64,000 nucleotides of DNA from Gracilibacter sp. BRH_c7a (GTDB lineage: Bacteria; Bacillota; Desulfitobacteriia; Desulfitobacteriales; Syntrophobotulaceae), in the NCBI GenBank assembly GCA_001516055.1, contig LOEZ01000080.1, positions 1-64,000 on the forward strand, given 5' to 3'. Position 1 is the first letter of the stretch; every line of letters starts with the position of its first letter. This document shows, one piece after another, positions 15,902-24,712 of this stretch. A program made the translations under genes and the position numbers. Under the pieces are notes generated by a model that made no database searches, was not told where the DNA came from, and was given only the letters and a program-made list of their open reading frames with translations.

Positions 15902-16309
15902 ATGAAAAAGGTCTTCTTTATGTTATCCCTAACCGTCGCCTTGGCTTTAGCTTTTGTTTTTCCGGCATTAGGAATTGGAGCAACAATCAAGACTGAATGT
16001 CCGACTAATCCGTATCACTATAACATGAAAGAAAAATTTGCAGAACAACAAGGAAAAACTCCTGAAGAGATTAAAGCAAAGCGTGAAGCAAGATTGGCTG
16101 AGATAGCAAAGGAAAAAGGAATTTCAGTTAATGAGTTAAAACAGCAGATATATGAAAAGAAAATGGCTAGATTAAAAGAAATAGCCGAAGAAAAAGGTAT
16201 CTCAGTCGAAGAATTACAAAAACGGATAGCTGAAAAAAAGGGTATCTCAGTTGAAGAGTTGCAGAAACAAATGTCAGAAGGCAGGTTCGGCAAAGGATTT
16301 AAAAGATAG
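15902..16309 (+). CDS. Secreted small protein with ISVEEL repeats
   Basis: 135 residues. The N-terminus VFFMLSLTVALALAFVFPAL is a signal peptide. The mature part is charged and contains three related units, AKEKGISVNELKQQI, AEEKGISVEELQKRI and AEKKGISVEELQKQM, spaced about 20-30 residues. Each unit looks like a short helix-turn-helix of the GISxEEL type seen in small secreted DUF2680-like proteins. AAGGAGAATGTAA precedes the ATG. Function unknown; probably wall- or surface-located. Confidence 0.75.
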   Translation: MKKVFFMLSLTVALALAFVFPALGIGATIKTECPTNPYHYNMKEKFAEQQGKTPEEIKAKREARLAEIAKEKGISVNELKQQIYEKKMARLKEIAEEKGISVEELQKRIAEKKGISVEELQKQMSEGRFGKGFKR

Positions 16310-16368
16310 ATTAAGGTTCTACTAAACTTCTTGTCTTGCCCTTTCTAAATTCCCGCCATATCCTAGCA

Positions 16369-16416
16369 AGAAAGCATTCAGGAGCTTGGTTCATTCCAAG
16401 TTCCTGAATGCTTTCT
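16369..16416. terminator. Bidirectional hairpin terminator between convergent genes
   Basis: A 21-base arm (16369-16389) and its near-perfect complement (16395-16415) surround a short TTCATT loop. It lies between the stop of the secreted repeat protein and that of pflA, which face each other. Confidence 0.8.
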
Positions 16417-16421
16417 GATAA

Positions 16422-17150
16422 TCAAATGACTACTTTTTCTCCAAGCAGTTCGATGTAGCGGGTCTTAATCTTTTGTAAGGTCTTTATATCGTAATTAGCA
16501 TAGGCTGAAAAACGATTGTTTAAACCCATTTGTCTATACTTATTAGCCGCTAAATCGTGACAAGGAAGCAACTCTAAACGCTCAACATTACTCAAACTTC
16601 GTACATAAGAAGAAATACGAGAAATATATTCTTCACTGTCGGTAAGCCCAGGTAAGAGAACGCTTCTTAACCAGACTTTTTTTTGTTTGTCTTCTAAATA
16701 TTTTAAGAGCGCGATCATATTCTCGTTACTTTTGCCTGTGACCTGCTGACAAATATGGTTATCCATGTGTTTGATATCCACTATGAAAAGATCAGTAAAC
16801 TCAACAATTTTCTCTGCATCTTCTATACTGACATATCCAGAAGTATCGACAGCAGTATGCAGCCCCGAAGATTTAAAACCCTCAAGTAGTTCGCTTAAAA
16901 AGTCGATTTGCATGGTAGGCTCACCACCAGAGATAGTAACCCCGCCTCTTTTCTGAATGAATTTAAGGTTTCGGTTCACTCGGTTGATTACTTCAGAACT
17001 CTCCAAATGCATCCCGTCATTTGTTTTCCAGGTTTCGGGATTATGACAGTAAAAGCAACGTAAGGGGCAACCCTGAAGGAAGACCACACTTCTGATGCCG
17101 GGGCCATCTAAAGCTGAAAATGATTCAATGGAGCTGATATAGCCTTTCAT
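16422..17150 (-). CDS. pflA: Pyruvate formate-lyase activating enzyme
   Basis: Radical SAM enzyme that installs the glycyl radical on PflB. The cluster motif is CFYCHNPETW at residues 31-40 (CxxxCxxC, preceded by LQGCPLR), and GGVTISGGEPTMQ follows near 69. Total 242 residues, typical. The ATG at 17148-17150 is preceded by GGGAGG; the pflB stop lies at 17152, so the two genes are coupled. Confidence 0.95.
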   Translation of the reverse strand: MKGYISSIESFSALDGPGIRSVVFLQGCPLRCFYCHNPETWKTNDGMHLESSEVINRVNRNLKFIQKRGGVTISGGEPTMQIDFLSELLEGFKSSGLHTAVDTSGYVSIEDAEKIVEFTDLFIVDIKHMDNHICQQVTGKSNENMIALLKYLEDKQKKVWLRSVLLPGLTDSEEYISRISSYVRSLSNVERLELLPCHDLAANKYRQMGLNNRFSAYANYDIKTLQKIKTRYIELLGEKVVI

Positions 17151-17151
17151 A

Positions 17152-19374
17152 TTATAACCTCCCGTGGAAGGTTCTATTGATAACATCTAACTGCTGTTCG
17201 CGAGTTAAAGAATTGAATTTGACAGCGTAACCAGATACTCGGATAGTCAGATTAGGATATTTATCCGGATTCTCCATGGCATCCACCAAGTTTTCTCTAT
17301 GCAAGACATTAACATTCATATGATGACCAGCGGATTGGAAATATCCGTCTAGCAAATCTGTTAGAATCTCTTTCCGTTGTTCTTCTTCTTTACCCAAAAG
17401 TGTTGGGGTAAGAGTAACAGTATAAGAAATCCCATCTCGGCAGGCTGAATAAGGAATCTTACATACTGAGTTCATAGAAGCTATCACACCGCTGGTATCC
17501 CTGCCGTTAAAGGGGTTAGCTCCCGGAGCGAAGGGTGCCTTTGCTCTACGACCGTCAGGTGTATTACCCGTATACTTGCCATACTCTACGTTGGAAGTAA
17601 TGGTAAGGACAGACAAAGTATGCTCTGAATCTCGATAAGTTTTATATTTCTTAAGAGTCTTGATGGTAAGCTCTACTATTTCCTTGGCTATAATGTCTGC
17701 TCTGTCATCATCATTACCATAAGTGGGGTAGGAACCATCTATTTCGAAGTCTACAATAATACCATCTTTGAAGATAGGGGTAACTTTAGCATGTTTAATC
17801 GCGCTGAGAGAATCAACTAAGACAGACAAACCTGCTATTCCAAAAGCCATATACCTTTTTACATCTGTATCATGCAGTGACAGTTCGAGTCTTTCGTAGT
17901 CATATTTATCATGCATATAGTGGATGATGTTCATGGTGTTGACATAGTACTTACATAGGATATCAAGATAGTCTTGAAACCTCTTATAAACCTCATTATA
18001 ATCGAGTAGCTTAGCTGGATAGACTGTTGTTTCAGGAAGGACTTGTACCCCTTGGAGCTCTTCTTGGCCGCCATTTAAAGCAACAAGAAGAAGTTTAGCA
18101 ATATTACATCTAGCTCCGAAAAACTGCATTTCTTTCCCCAGGCGCATACCTGAAACACAACAGGCTATGCCATAATCATCTCCATAATAATCTCTCATAA
18201 GGTCGTCATTCTCATATTGGAGAGCACTGGTCAGGATAGAAAGTTTACTGCAATATTTTTTGAAAGATTCAGGCAGTTTATCAGACCACAAGATAGTAAT
18301 ATTGGGTTCAGGAGCAGCACCCAGATTGCTCAGGGTATTGAGAAATCTATAAGTCGTCTTCGTAACCATGTGGTTACCGGCGAGATTCATCCCACCTAGA
18401 ACTTCTGTAATCCAAAGAGGATCTCCAGCAAAAAGAAGGTTGTAATCTGGAGTTCTCAGTTCTCTAACCATCCGGAGTTTAATAATGAACTGATCAATTA
18501 ACTCCTGAGCTTCCTCTTCCGACAGGATTTTATTTTTTAGATCTCTTTCTACATAGATATCTAAAAAAGCAGTGTTCCTACCTATACTCATAGCAGCACC
18601 GTTTTGTTCTTTGACAACTCCTAGATAAGCTAAATATAACCATTGAACCGCTTCTCTGGCATTCCCGGCAGGTCTTGATAGATCAAAACCATAAGATAAT
18701 GCCATGACTTTAAGATCTTCCAAAGCTTTAATCTGCTCGTAAACTTCTTCTCTCAGTCTAATGGTGTGTTCGTTCATCTCAATTGTATGCTTAATATCAT
18801 CTTTCTTTTGGGAGATAAGGTAATCAACGCCATAGAGAGCAACTCTACGGTAATCTCCAATGATGCGGCCTCTCCCATAACCATCGGGAAGACCTGTGAG
18901 GAGCCTGTGTTTTCTTAGGAGTTTGATCTCGTCGGAATAGACACTAAAAACCCCATCGTTGTGTGTTTTTCTATGTTCACTAAAGAAACTATCGATATCT
19001 GGATTAAGAGTTTTGCCATAGGCTGAGCAAGCATCCCTGGCCATCCGCAGTCCACCATAAAGGTTAACGCCTCTTTTTAAGGGTTCATCCGTTTGCAGAC
19101 CTAAAATAACTTCATTCTCACGGTCGATAAAACCTGGTTCGTGAGAGTTGATTTTTGCTACACGGTCGGTATCAATTGACAATACTCCACCACTGTTAGC
19201 TTCTTTTTTTAAGAGGTCTTCGCATTTTTCCCATAGATTTACCGTTTTAGCACTTGGACCATGTAGAAAGCTTTCATCGCCATCGTAAGGAGTGTAATTA
19301 CTCATGATGAAATCTCTTACATCAATGGTTTCGCTCCATGGTCCTTTGTTTAATCCTTGCCACTCTTTAAACAT
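17152..19374 (-). CDS. pflB: Formate C-acetyltransferase (pyruvate formate-lyase)
   Basis: Converts pyruvate and CoA to acetyl-CoA and formate under anoxic conditions. The active-site pair is in [20 protein letters not shown] (Cys-Cys, residues about 403-404), followed by [17 protein letters not shown]. The glycyl-radical loop [12 protein letters not shown] is 25-30 residues from the C-terminus. 740 residues, normal length. Ribosome site GAGGAGGATGGCTC before the ATG. The leader carries a ZTP riboswitch and a strong promoter, so expression should rise when 10-formyl-THF is short. Downstream pflA completes the system. Confidence 0.97.
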   Translation of the reverse strand: MFKEWQGLNKGPWSETIDVRDFIMSNYTPYDGDESFLHGPSAKTVNLWEKCEDLLKKEANSGGVLSIDTDRVAKINSHEPGFIDRENEVILGLQTDEPLKRGVNLYGGLRMARDACSAYGKTLNPDIDSFFSEHRKTHNDGVFSVYSDEIKLLRKHRLLTGLPDGYGRGRIIGDYRRVALYGVDYLISQKKDDIKHTIEMNEHTIRLREEVYEQIKALEDLKVMALSYGFDLSRPAGNAREAVQWLYLAYLGVVKEQNGAAMSIGRNTAFLDIYVERDLKNKILSEEEAQELIDQFIIKLRMVRELRTPDYNLLFAGDPLWITEVLGGMNLAGNHMVTKTTYRFLNTLSNLGAAPEPNITILWSDKLPESFKKYCSKLSILTSALQYENDDLMRDYYGDDYGIACCVSGMRLGKEMQFFGARCNIAKLLLVALNGGQEELQGVQVLPETTVYPAKLLDYNEVYKRFQDYLDILCKYYVNTMNIIHYMHDKYDYERLELSLHDTDVKRYMAFGIAGLSVLVDSLSAIKHAKVTPIFKDGIIVDFEIDGSYPTYGNDDDRADIIAKEIVELTIKTLKKYKTYRDSEHTLSVLTITSNVEYGKYTGNTPDGRRAKAPFAPGANPFNGRDTSGVIASMNSVCKIPYSACRDGISYTVTLTPTLLGKEEEQRKEILTDLLDGYFQSAGHHMNVNVLHRENLVDAMENPDKYPNLTIRVSGYAVKFNSLTREQQLDVINRTFHGRL

Positions 19375-19432
19375 GAGCCATCCTCCTCTCGAAATCCGGG
19401 CATAAGAAAACCCGGGTAGTCCAAAGAAATTA

Positions 19433-19505
19433 CTGCCCAGGCGGTCGGCTTTTATTCCAATTCACACTCCCTGTGGTTATATCCACTTCCGCCAGTCATG
19501 TGAAA
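19433..19505 (-). promoter_or_regulatory. ZTP/ZMP riboswitch (pfl motif)
   Basis: On the minus strand TTTCACATGACTGGCGG opens the aptamer; TTCACA pairs with TGTGAA after the inner hairpin GTGG-ATATAA-CCAC and GGGAGTG; the second conserved block is GCCGACCGCCTGGGCAG. This is the pfl RNA motif in correct order, with GGCGG/CCGCC pairing as its pseudoknot. Downstream, CTGGGCA of the aptamer could instead pair with TGCCCGG at about 19394-19400, next to the pflB ribosome site, giving a plausible on/off platform. Confidence 0.9.
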
Positions 19506-19517
19506 GTTTTGTCTTGG

Positions 19518-19531
19518 CGGACATATGTCCG
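19518..19531. promoter_or_regulatory. Perfect 14-base palindrome upstream of the pfl riboswitch
   Basis: CGGACATATGTCCG reads the same on both strands. It lies between the predicted start site and the ZTP aptamer. Could be a regulator operator or simply a short RNA hairpin. Confidence 0.5.
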
Positions 19532-19555
19532 TCATCAAAGTACATTTGTAAATAG

Positions 19556-19584
19556 ATTATAATAAGAAATCATAGTCTCGTCAA
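19556..19584 (-). promoter_or_regulatory. Sigma-A promoter of pflBA
   Basis: On the minus strand TTGACG (19579-19584), 17-base spacer, TATAAT (19556-19561). The start site would fall near 19549, leaving a leader of about 175 bases with palindrome and riboswitch. Confidence 0.8.
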
Positions 19585-19683
19585 TGGTTTTAGAGGAAAT
19601 AAGGGCACTCAAGCAATAAGTAATACTATTAAGACTTTTCTGAATAATCTACCATATTAGATGGAGGATTTATCCCACGAAAA

Positions 19684-22600
19684 TTAGATACCGATCCCGG
19701 TATTTTTATAATTATCTATAGTGACAGTATCCTTCTTTTCCTCAACCATTCTGTATAAAAGCGGGATGAATATCAAGGTGAGTAGAGTGGATACAAGCAG
19801 TCCGGTCATGAGGGCTACTGACATCGGAACAAAAAGGGCACTGCCGGAGAGCATAAGCGGGATAAGACCGAAGACGGTCGTTACCGAGCTAAGGATGATT
19901 GGTCTATAACGGCGTTGGAGAGCACCTTTGCAGGCAGTTTCTATGTCTTGGCCGCATTCTCTAGCTGTATTCATGTATTCGATAAGCAGAATTCCATTTT
20001 TGATAACAAGCCCCATAAGGGAGACCCCTCCAACTAAGGCAGTAAAGGACAGAGGCTGACGGAAAAGGAAGAGACCTAAGAAGACCCCGATTAGAGAAAG
20101 TGGTACAGTACCAAGGATGATAAGTGGTTGGCGGAAAGAGCTGAACTGAAGCATGAGAATAATGTAAATACCCAATAAAGCGTAGATGGCTCCAAAACCT
20201 AACTCACTAAAATTATCAACGATATCCTTAGTTTCCCCTTCATAAATAATCTCTACTTCTTCTAGGTCAAGATTTTGATTTTGCATCTCTTCTTTTAAAG
20301 CCTGTTCCAGCTCAACTGCACTGTAACCTGGTTGTAAGTAAGAAGAGACGGTGACGCATTGTTTGGCATCATATTTTTTGATACTGGGATAGACAGAGTT
20401 TAGCTTGATGGTTGCAAATTGCTTTAGCAAAACCTTTTGATCGGTTATTGAGGACTTGATAGCCAAATTAGCTAGTTCTTCTGGGGCACTAATATCACTT
20501 TTGACAATAATAGCGTACTCGTTGCCGGCCTTACGATAGACTGAAGGTTGACTCCCTTTAAGAGCAATATTGATTTGGCGCTGAATATCATATTTGGTGA
20601 CACCCATATTGGTAGCTTTGTCGCTATCTACATCTACCGTGAATTCATAGATAGCTTCATCTGCATCATCTTCTACATTAATAGTGCCAGGAAGCTTCCT
20701 TAAGGTATCTGTATAGCTTGAGGCTGTTGTCAAAAGCTGTTGTCTATCTTCACCCATAATTCGGATTTCCAGCGGAGCACCCGGATAAGCTTTAGCCAGA
20801 AGCTGAACAGTAGCTTTGCCCGTGACCAATCTCTGATCCAATTCTTCCTGGAGATAAACAGCAAGTTCACTGAGTTTGTTGAAACGGTCACTCTGAGACA
20901 AGTCAGTTGTAAACATTATTTGCGCAAAATCTCGTGAGGGGCTGGCAGTAGGTACGGTCAAGTAGAATTTTGGAAGTCCGTCCCCTACGGCTGAGGTGTA
21001 AGCTATAATTTCTGGTTGAGATTTAAGAAATTCTTCCACCTCGGCGGTTAGAGCTTCGGTATGGCGGATATCAGATGTCTTCTCTGAGTAAAGGTCAATG
21101 TAAGCCATATTCTTATCAGCTAAGGGGAAGAACTGCAAAGGAATGAACTTTAAGAGGATGAAACTTAAGAGAAATACTGCTCCGATCAGAAAGAGAGGGA
21201 TTTTCTTATACTGGAGAGCCTTATCCAATCCGGAAGCAAAGAGAAGGCGAAAGCGAGAGACCTTTTCCTTCTTACTCTTGGTGGTTCTGGTGAAGGTCAT
21301 AAAGGCCATGGCTGGAATGAAGAGGATGGCTACCAGGAAAGAGGCAAATAAGGAGAATAAGATCATGTAGGGAATAGAGTTCATGTATTCCCCAGCCGGG
21401 CCAGGAACGATGTAAATAGGAACGAAGGCCAAGGTGGCAATCAAGGTTGCAGAAAATATGGGCAAGACGGATTCCCTGGTCCCTTGAATACAGGCCTGAC
21501 GCCTTTCCATACCCTGATCTAAGTAGTTCTGAATTCCGTCAATAACCACAATGGCATTATCGACTAGGATACCAAGTGAAATAATCAGGGCAGCAATGGA
21601 GATTTCATGAACTTTGATCCCGGTCAGATTCATGGCAGTGAAGGTCAGAAGAATAGATAGTGGGACAGCAGTAGAAGCCACCAGGGCATTACGGATGCCC
21701 ATTCCGATTAAGACCACCACAAGTACCAGAATCATTCCTCCAACCAGGTTGAGGAAGAAGGAGTTAACAGAACGGTCAACATCCTCAGGTTGAAAGGTAA
21801 TTTCACTCACAATAACACCTGGTGGGATTTTTGTCTTAAGGTCTTCTAATTCGGCTCTTACTTCTTGACCAATCAGAACGATATTCTTTTCATCGCCAAA
21901 ATAGCCGATAAGAAGGACGGCATTTTCTCCCTGATGACGTAGTTTATAGGACGAGTCTTCCAACGCCCAATCGATTTGGGCGATATCTTTAAGTCTAACC
22001 AGGGCACCTGTTTCTCTGGAAACGGTAACAATTGTATTCTCAATATCCTCAATCGAGGTAAAGATGCCGGGAGTTTTAACGTTAATTCTTACATCTTCTG
22101 TCTCAATTGCCCCGGAGGGTATTTCCATGTTTTGAATACGCAGCAGATTATAGATGTCTTCCAAAGAAACGGCATATTGGTTTAATTCAGACGTATTTAC
22201 TGTTACCTTGATTTCCCGGGCTAGTTGGCCTTTTAGTTCCATACGGGACACTCCTTCGATGCGTGAGAGTTCCCTTTTGAGATCTTCAGCCATGGAAGAG
22301 AGCTGTTCATATGTATAATCCGGTCCTGATAATGAGAGTATGAGGCCAGCAGTTTCAGCCAAGTTAGTATTAATTTCTGTTGGGTAGCACTCCTCAGGGA
22401 GGGTGGGTTGGATGTCCTGAATCATCTGGCGAAGATCAGCCCAGGCTTTATCGACATCTGTTTCATTAACCAGCTCCAGAATGACTACAGAGGCACTGTC
22501 TTGGGAGATGGACCGGCTATATTTATAACCCTTAATCCCAGTAACCTCGTCCTCGATGGGACGGGTGACCAGTTTCTCCACATCTTCTGGGGAAGCGCCT

Positions 22601-22758
22601 GGATAGACTGTCGAAATAATAGCGATGGAAGGAGTGACATCCGGGCTGTCCTGTTTAGGAATGTAATAATAGGAAATCAGACCAAGCACAACAACGAGCA
22701 GGACGAAAAAAATAGTGAAGGGTCGATAACGGATAATCGTATCAATTAGGTTACGCAT
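19684..22758 (-). CDS. RND-family efflux transporter (AcrB-like)
   Basis: 1024-residue hydrophobe/amphiphile exporter. After the first helix (YRPFTIFFVLLVVVLGLISY) come the porter loop with VYPGASPEDVEKLVTRPIED and the helix-4 motif SLGILVDNAIVVIDGIQNYL, whose Asp serves proton relay (most relatives have two acidic residues here; only one Asp plus Asn is seen). A second duplicated half follows residue 500, with LVGGVSLMGLVIKNGILLIEY near the end. The ATG overlaps the stop of the adaptor gene (TAATG). Third gene of a TetR-adaptor-pump operon. No outer-membrane partner, as expected in a Gram-positive. Confidence 0.93.
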   Translation of the reverse strand: MRNLIDTIIRYRPFTIFFVLLVVVLGLISYYYIPKQDSPDVTPSIAIISTVYPGASPEDVEKLVTRPIEDEVTGIKGYKYSRSISQDSASVVILELVNETDVDKAWADLRQMIQDIQPTLPEECYPTEINTNLAETAGLILSLSGPDYTYEQLSSMAEDLKRELSRIEGVSRMELKGQLAREIKVTVNTSELNQYAVSLEDIYNLLRIQNMEIPSGAIETEDVRINVKTPGIFTSIEDIENTIVTVSRETGALVRLKDIAQIDWALEDSSYKLRHQGENAVLLIGYFGDEKNIVLIGQEVRAELEDLKTKIPPGVIVSEITFQPEDVDRSVNSFFLNLVGGMILVLVVVLIGMGIRNALVASTAVPLSILLTFTAMNLTGIKVHEISIAALIISLGILVDNAIVVIDGIQNYLDQGMERRQACIQGTRESVLPIFSATLIATLAFVPIYIVPGPAGEYMNSIPYMILFSLFASFLVAILFIPAMAFMTFTRTTKSKKEKVSRFRLLFASGLDKALQYKKIPLFLIGAVFLLSFILLKFIPLQFFPLADKNMAYIDLYSEKTSDIRHTEALTAEVEEFLKSQPEIIAYTSAVGDGLPKFYLTVPTASPSRDFAQIMFTTDLSQSDRFNKLSELAVYLQEELDQRLVTGKATVQLLAKAYPGAPLEIRIMGEDRQQLLTTASSYTDTLRKLPGTINVEDDADEAIYEFTVDVDSDKATNMGVTKYDIQRQINIALKGSQPSVYRKAGNEYAIIVKSDISAPEELANLAIKSSITDQKVLLKQFATIKLNSVYPSIKKYDAKQCVTVSSYLQPGYSAVELEQALKEEMQNQNLDLEEVEIIYEGETKDIVDNFSELGFGAIYALLGIYIILMLQFSSFRQPLIILGTVPLSLIGVFLGLFLFRQPLSFTALVGGVSLMGLVIKNGILLIEYMNTARECGQDIETACKGALQRRYRPIILSSVTTVFGLIPLMLSGSALFVPMSVALMTGLLVSTLLTLIFIPLLYRMVEEKKDTVTIDNYKNTGIGI

Positions 22759-23828
22759 TATTCACTATTCTCCTCCCGTTTAATAAGACTGCCGTCGGTG
22801 AGTTTATTTAGACCTTCAGTTACTAGTTCTTGGTTGGGACTCAATCCTTCAACCAATATAAGAGTTCCTCGAGAGGTATTTACCTTAATATATTGGCGTA
22901 GGGCTCTATCTTCCTTAACAGTATAGACGTAATCCTGACCGTCGTTAAGAACAGTGGTTAAGGGTATCCAGACTCCTTTTTCTTCACCGATCTCCAGGAG
23001 TACCCGACAGGTAGAACCCAAAAAGAATTGGTATGCTGCGTCTTTCTTGATGGGGATAACTTCGATGTTATAAGTCCTACTTTCTCTATCCGGAAATTGG
23101 TCAATCTGAACCACTTCACCCTTTGTCTCTCGGCCATCAGTCAGGATAGTAGCCAGAGTGCCGACTTTGACTTTCCCCAGATCCTCTTGGGTTAAGCCAA
23201 CTTTGATGAGCTGTTTATTACTACGGGCGACAATCACCGGATATCCAGCATCGGTAAATTCGCCTTCTTTAACTGATATCTCTAAAACATAACCGTCTAT
23301 GTCTGCACGGAGAGAAGCTTCTTTAAGCATGTTTTGTTTATACTTTAGGTCTACCCTAGTCTGGGCTAGACTTGCATGCTTAACATCCATATCCAGTCGA
23401 GCCAAATCAAGCTCTCGCTGGGAGCTGAAACCCTCTTTGTAAAGAATTTCAACCTTGCTGTACATATCCAGGGCATCCTCATAGGAGGTTTGAGCTTTCA
23501 CGAGTGTTTGTTCTGCTGCCTCCAGGGCAAAGTTCAGATCAGTCCGTTCCAATTCAGCTAGAACTTGACCTTTAGTAATTTTATCTCCTTTTCCGACATG
23601 AATAAGCTCAACTCTTCCTGGAGATTTAAAGCTGTACCGCTTAATTTCCGCGGAATCGACAATTCCAAAGTATTCGAGGTTAAGTGGATGTGTCTCTTCG
23701 CTGACAGTCATAGTACGGACAGGCTTGGCTTTCTCTTCAATAATGATTTCCTCACTGCAACCGGAGAGGAGCATGACCAAGCTAAGAAAGGGAATAAGAC
23801 TGCCGAACATCCATCCTCTTTTCACCAT
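22758..23828 (-). CDS. RND efflux periplasmic-adaptor-type (MFP) lipoprotein
   Basis: Membrane-fusion subunit for the downstream pump. Starts at the ATG at 23826-23828; SLVMLLSGCSEE supplies a lipobox with Cys about 24 residues in. The biotinyl-lipoyl-like halves are RVELIHVGKGDKITKGQVLA and LRADIDGYVLEISVKEGEFT, separated by a coiled coil of about 65 residues, followed by beta-barrel segments. Roughly 356 residues, typical for HlyD/AcrA types. Start slightly uncertain; a GTG two codons upstream is in frame. Confidence 0.9.
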   Translation of the reverse strand: MVKRGWMFGSLIPFLSLVMLLSGCSEEIIIEEKAKPVRTMTVSEETHPLNLEYFGIVDSAEIKRYSFKSPGRVELIHVGKGDKITKGQVLAELERTDLNFALEAAEQTLVKAQTSYEDALDMYSKVEILYKEGFSSQRELDLARLDMDVKHASLAQTRVDLKYKQNMLKEASLRADIDGYVLEISVKEGEFTDAGYPVIVARSNKQLIKVGLTQEDLGKVKVGTLATILTDGRETKGEVVQIDQFPDRESRTYNIEVIPIKKDAAYQFFLGSTCRVLLEIGEEKGVWIPLTTVLNDGQDYVYTVKEDRALRQYIKVNTSRGTLILVEGLSPNQELVTEGLNKLTDGSLIKREENSE

Positions 23829-23859
23829 CTTTTTCACCCCACAGATTAATAATATTTTT

Positions 23860-24423
23860 TCATAACCCACTACCGGTGGTAAGACTTCCAAAAAAGAGTA
23901 GAGTTTTCATCTGTTGTAGGAGTTGGTTGACAGTTAAATCATTCTCCTGAAGAAAATCCTCCGCAGTAAGAGTAAAGAACATCTTATCTAAGGTAAGGAT
24001 GATAACTTCTGGGTTAATCTCTTGTTTGAGTTTACCTGTCTCAAGTCCTTCCTGAAGAATTTTTCGAAGAGCCTCACTCTTATATTGTCCAATTCTGCTA
24101 ATACCTTCGTATTCGCCCAGGTAGCTTCGGTTGACTTCATTCATCAACCTGTAGGGTAAGTTAGCGAAGGAATAAACTGAAAGAACAGCATCCAGTCTTT
24201 CCAGCCAAGAATCGGCTCCTGCCAGAGCTTGATCGGTAATAGTTCTTTCACGTTCTTCTACCCACTGCACGACTGCCTGTAGAAGCTCCCTTTTGGACGG
24301 GTAATATTGATATAAGGTTTTTTTGCTTATCCCCAGGTCTTGGGCAATATCATCCATAGTAAAACGTTTTAGTCCAAATTGCTTAATTTGTTTAATGGTC
24401 GAATCTATAATCTTTTGCTCCAT
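23860..24423 (-). CDS. TetR-family transcriptional regulator
   Basis: 187 residues. The N-terminal helix-turn-helix is in RFTMDDIAQDLGISKKTLYQ followed by YYPSKRELL, a classic TetR domain. The C-terminal ligand-binding part is not assignable. First gene of the efflux operon, so it likely represses its own promoter and the pump. GGAGGGAAAGTC precedes the ATG. Confidence 0.92.
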   Translation of the reverse strand: MEQKIIDSTIKQIKQFGLKRFTMDDIAQDLGISKKTLYQYYPSKRELLQAVVQWVEERERTITDQALAGADSWLERLDAVLSVYSFANLPYRLMNEVNRSYLGEYEGISRIGQYKSEALRKILQEGLETGKLKQEINPEVIILTLDKMFFTLTAEDFLQENDLTVNQLLQQMKTLLFFGSLTTGSGL

Positions 24424-24712
24424 GACTTTCCCTCCATGGTGTACAGGAAACTGATTTCGTTTATTTAGTTTCTATGGCAGAATTATATGTTTTATCTAGG
24501 CATAATACAACAAAAATATCTGAATAAATTATTTTTCTATTCATTTTGATAATGTTCGGGTGAAAGATTACGACTGACTAAAATTAGGAATTAAAAAGGA
24601 TTATATTGGTTAGTAGCGAATTAAAATTAAAAAATGGAGAAATAAGTCGGTTGAGTTTCATATATCAAGTAACATCCAAATTAATTCGATATAGCAATAG
24701 GAGGAGATTTTA

